A stretch of 6,534 nucleotides of DNA. Source: Candidatus Kaiserbacteria bacterium RIFCSPHIGHO2_01_FULL_58_22 (GTDB lineage Bacteria; Patescibacteriota; Minisyncoccia; Phycocordibacterales; UBA2100). The stretch lies in NCBI GenBank assembly GCA_001781445.1, contig MFLB01000030.1, positions 1 to 6,534 of the forward strand. Reading direction: 5' to 3'. Positions within the stretch are counted from its first letter, which is position 1. Every line of letters starts with the position of its first letter. A program made the translations under genes and the position numbers. Positions 4,529-6,534 of the stretch are shown one piece after another. The notes beneath the pieces were generated by a model. The model was not told the DNA's origin. It saw nothing but the letters and a program-made list of their open reading frames with translations, and did not search any database.

Positions 4529-6534
4529 CTAGTATCCATTATTTTTCACAAGGAGTTCGAGGAGCTCTCGTGGAGGAAGGGGGGGCTCCTCGGCGAGCGC
4601 CTGATGGTAGAGAACTGTCGAGGGGGTGAGGCCGGGGAGCGTATTTATCTCGATGATGAGAAGCTCGCCGGTGCGGATGCTCGCGAATGCGTCTATGCGC
4701 GCATAACCCGTTATGCCGATTCGTTTCGCCAGCTCCTCCATGCGCCCTCTGATCTTCCGGACGACAGCCGGCTTAATGACCGAGGGAGGTGGCGGCGTCA
4801 GGTTTACGCCGGTTCCCCCCTGGAACTTTTCCTCGACGGAGAGGACCTCTCCTTCCGCTATGGCGATCGAGGGGTTGAGCGCGTGGAGAGCCCTCTTCTC
4901 GACGACGCCGACCGTTATCTCGAGCCAGCCGCTTTTCTTGGCGTGCTTCAGGCGATTCGCTTTTACGCGCAAGACATCCGTCTCCACGAATCGCTCGAAG
5001 ATGAGGAACGCCGGCGTCTCGGAAGGCATTTCGATGGGGTCGGTTTGATGTTTGAACGTTCCTTTCGGAATGTGAGGAACGCGCGCCCGCAGTGCCTGGA
5101 CGTACAGCGCAAGGTCCGCCGCCGAGAGCAGATGCACGACCCCGGTGGAACAGCCGTCGCCGCGCGGCTTCACTATCACGGTCTTCGCCGAAAGCGTTTT
5201 GCGCGCGCCACTCCAGAATCTCTTGCCGTCCTCCGCCATGAGCGCCTTCGTTTCGGCGACGATGCCGGGGACGGCGCCTATGCCGTCCAGCCGAAGATCC
5301 CGGATGCGCTCGCTCGTTGCCCACTTGTCTATGCAGAGCCTCGAGGCGGCTTCACCGGGGCCGTTGAAAAGCGCGCCGTGTTTCTCGAAGAGCGCCTGCA
5401 TCGTTCCGTCCTCTCCCGCGCCGCCGTGCAGAGCGTTGAATACGAAGGGTGAACGGCTGATAAACTCGTCCATCGTAAGGCGCTCCGGATCGAAGAAATC
5501 TTCCGGGTCTTTTTCCGAGGAAAGGCCGAGGCGGAGGCGCGCCCGCTCCTCGTACGCCGCAAGCCGCGCCTTTGCGCCCGCGTATCTCCCGCAATTCTCG
5601 CCGATCTCCTCAACGGTGTGGTTGAGCGCGAGGTGATAGGGAAGTTTCCATACGCTTCCGTCAATATCGAGAAGGTACGGATGCGGCTCATAGCGGTCTG
5701 ATCCTCGAAGCTTGAGCCATACATTGGTGCCGCTCATCAAGGAAACCTGCCGCTCGGATGTCGGCCCCCCAAAAAGAACGGAAACAGCTTTTCTATTCCC
5801 CGACCTCTTTCGGTCGGTCGCGGGGAGATCGATGCCGTGGCGTTTGCACGCATTCGCGACTATGTAGCGCAGTACGTCGTGATGCGTCATTCCTACACGC
5901 GAAGCCTGCTGGAAGAAAAAGCTGTTCTGCTCCATGCCGGAGATCGTATTGAAGTCGCAAAACCAGATGTTTCCGTTCGGGAGGATCCAGCCGTCGAAGC
6001 GCGCGAAATCGCGCATGTCGAAGAGTGAAAAAAGCTGTTCGGCCTGCGCCTGGATGCGCTCTATCGCGGAATCGTCGAAGCGCGGCGGGCAATGGTACGC
6101 GACGTGCCGCGTAGGCAGGTACTTTTTTCGGAAGTCGAATATCTGATGCTCCGAGTAGTCCATCTCCATCTCCGTGGGCGGAAGCGCGACCGGAATGCCG
6201 AATCTGTTCTGGAGAACGATGCACGTGAACTCCGCGCCTTCGGCGAACGGCTCGATCACGACTCGCGTGTCCATGCGCTTCCCGAAAAGCGTCCGCGCCG
6301 CGCGAAGCGCGGCTTCCGGCGTCGAGACGGAAAAGACGCCGATCGAAGAGCCTCCGGTGGCGGGCTTCACGACGGCGCGGGTGATCTCGCGCTCGTCGAA
6401 GAATGTCTGTACGATCTCCCGATGATCCGTTCCGTATATCTTCAAAAGCGCCGACGGCAGAGTGAAAAATCCCTCCTTCCGGATGCGCTCGTTCGCGTCG
6501 AACTTGTCGAAGGCCGCCTTGCACGCTCGCGAGC
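4529..6534 (-). CDS. Tandem (double-module) D-alanine--D-alanine ligase-like protein, 5' end outside window
   Basis: Ddl enzymes join two D-Ala with ATP to make the dipeptide for peptidoglycan precursors in the cytoplasm. About 668 codons are present, and the frame stays open through the right edge of the window (DKFDANERIRKEGFFTLPSA lies upstream of the first possible start, a TTG at 6443-6445), so this is a C-terminal part. Module 1 (6534 to about 5835) shows VVKPATGGSSIGV (6373-6335), VIEPFAEGAEFT (6259-6224) and CDFNTISGMEQNS (5959-5921). A short linker, about 5830-5797, follows. Module 2 has a full Ddl layout: LFGGPTSERQVSLMSG (about 5776-5729), HGGAGEDGTM (5428-5399), VIVKPRGDGCSTGV (5179-5138), ERFVETD, and IIEINTLPGLT (4657-4625). 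Module 2 looks catalytically complete. In module 1 the usual E-x-N metal ligand is D-F-N and the following Pro is Ser. A normal Ddl is about 300-370 residues and acts as a homodimer, so this is roughly twice that. Two different ligations or a covalent dimer are both possible. Confidence 0.9.
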   Translation of the reverse strand, partial: SRACKAAFDKFDANERIRKEGFFTLPSALLKIYGTDHREIVQTFFDEREITRAVVKPATGGSSIGVFSVSTPEAALRAARTLFGKRMDTRVVIEPFAEGAEFTCIVLQNRFGIPVALPPTEMEMDYSEHQIFDFRKKYLPTRHVAYHCPPRFDDSAIERIQAQAEQLFSLFDMRDFARFDGWILPNGNIWFCDFNTISGMEQNSFFFQQASRVGMTHHDVLRYIVANACKRHGIDLPATDRKRSGNRKAVSVLFGGPTSERQVSLMSGTNVWLKLRGSDRYEPHPYLLDIDGSVWKLPYHLALNHTVEEIGENCGRYAGAKARLAAYEERARLRLGLSSEKDPEDFFDPERLTMDEFISRSPFVFNALHGGAGEDGTMQALFEKHGALFNGPGEAASRLCIDKWATSERIRDLRLDGIGAVPGIVAETKALMAEDGKRFWSGARKTLSAKTVIVKPRGDGCSTGVVHLLSAADLALYVQALRARVPHIPKGTFKHQTDPIEMPSETPAFLIFERFVETDVLRVKANRLKHAKKSGWLEITVGVVEKRALHALNPSIAIAEGEVLSVEEKFQGGTGVNLTPPPPSVIKPAVVRKIRGRMEELAKRIGITGYARIDAFASIRTGELLIIEINTLPGLTPSTVLYHQALAEEPPLPPRELLELLVKNNGY

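Noticed and set aside
4508..5452. Long plus-strand open frame of 314 codons opposite the ddl-like gene
   Set aside because: It lies antisense to well-supported Ddl motifs, and its product has Arg-rich composition with no recognisable domain.
5761..5830. Frameshift or stop separating the two Ddl modules, suggested by C6/A5 homopolymer runs and a small CCGACC/GGTCGG hairpin
   Set aside because: The minus-strand frame is open throughout, and the N-terminal motif of module 2 is in the same frame as module 1. No start codon with a ribosome site is seen at the junction, so a fusion is the simplest reading.

Overview
The window looks like chromosomal DNA from a GC-rich, small-genome bacterium. My best guess is a member of the Candidate Phyla Radiation (Patescibacteria, Parcubacteria-like). 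This is inferred from the gene types: a membrane-anchored Gmad2 protein, a CofD-like YvcK, a tandem-fused D-Ala-D-Ala ligase, an endonuclease III that has lost part of its Fe-S site, and a repeat/kinase-like protein of unknown role. No marker in the window proves the taxonomy. The genetic code looks standard: TAA, TAG and TGA all end plausible genes.

Left part (1-3185, + strand). The 3' tip of an unidentified gene is followed by a Maf-type nucleotide pyrophosphatase with no ATG, GTG or TTG at its conserved N-terminus. Next is YvcK (UDP-sugar-binding CofD-like regulator). Then comes a closely spaced run of three genes: a Gmad2 lipid-facing or surface protein, a small helical hypothetical protein, and endonuclease III. 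An extended -10 element abuts the Gmad2 ATG and suggests a leaderless transcript.

Middle part (3186-4528). This is a visibly AT-richer island between two tail-to-tail genes. It holds one minus-strand gene with near-identical HEAT-like tandem repeats followed by a domain with kinase-like motifs in which the catalytic Asp appears replaced by His. A strong 13-bp inverted repeat lies at one edge. At the other edge is a C-terminal remnant of an IS30-family transposase. A 9-bp direct repeat occurs near both edges. Together these point to a horizontally acquired or transposon-associated segment.

Right part (4529-6534, minus strand). A long open gene runs off the window's right edge and carries two successive Ddl-type ATP-grasp ligase modules in one polypeptide. 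The second looks canonical; the first has an altered metal-ligand motif.

The genes do not form one pathway. Ddl and YvcK both relate to the cell envelope, Maf and Nth to nucleotide hygiene and DNA repair, and the Gmad2 protein probably sits at the cell surface. The most unusual features are the repeat/kinase-like island gene and the tandem Ddl.
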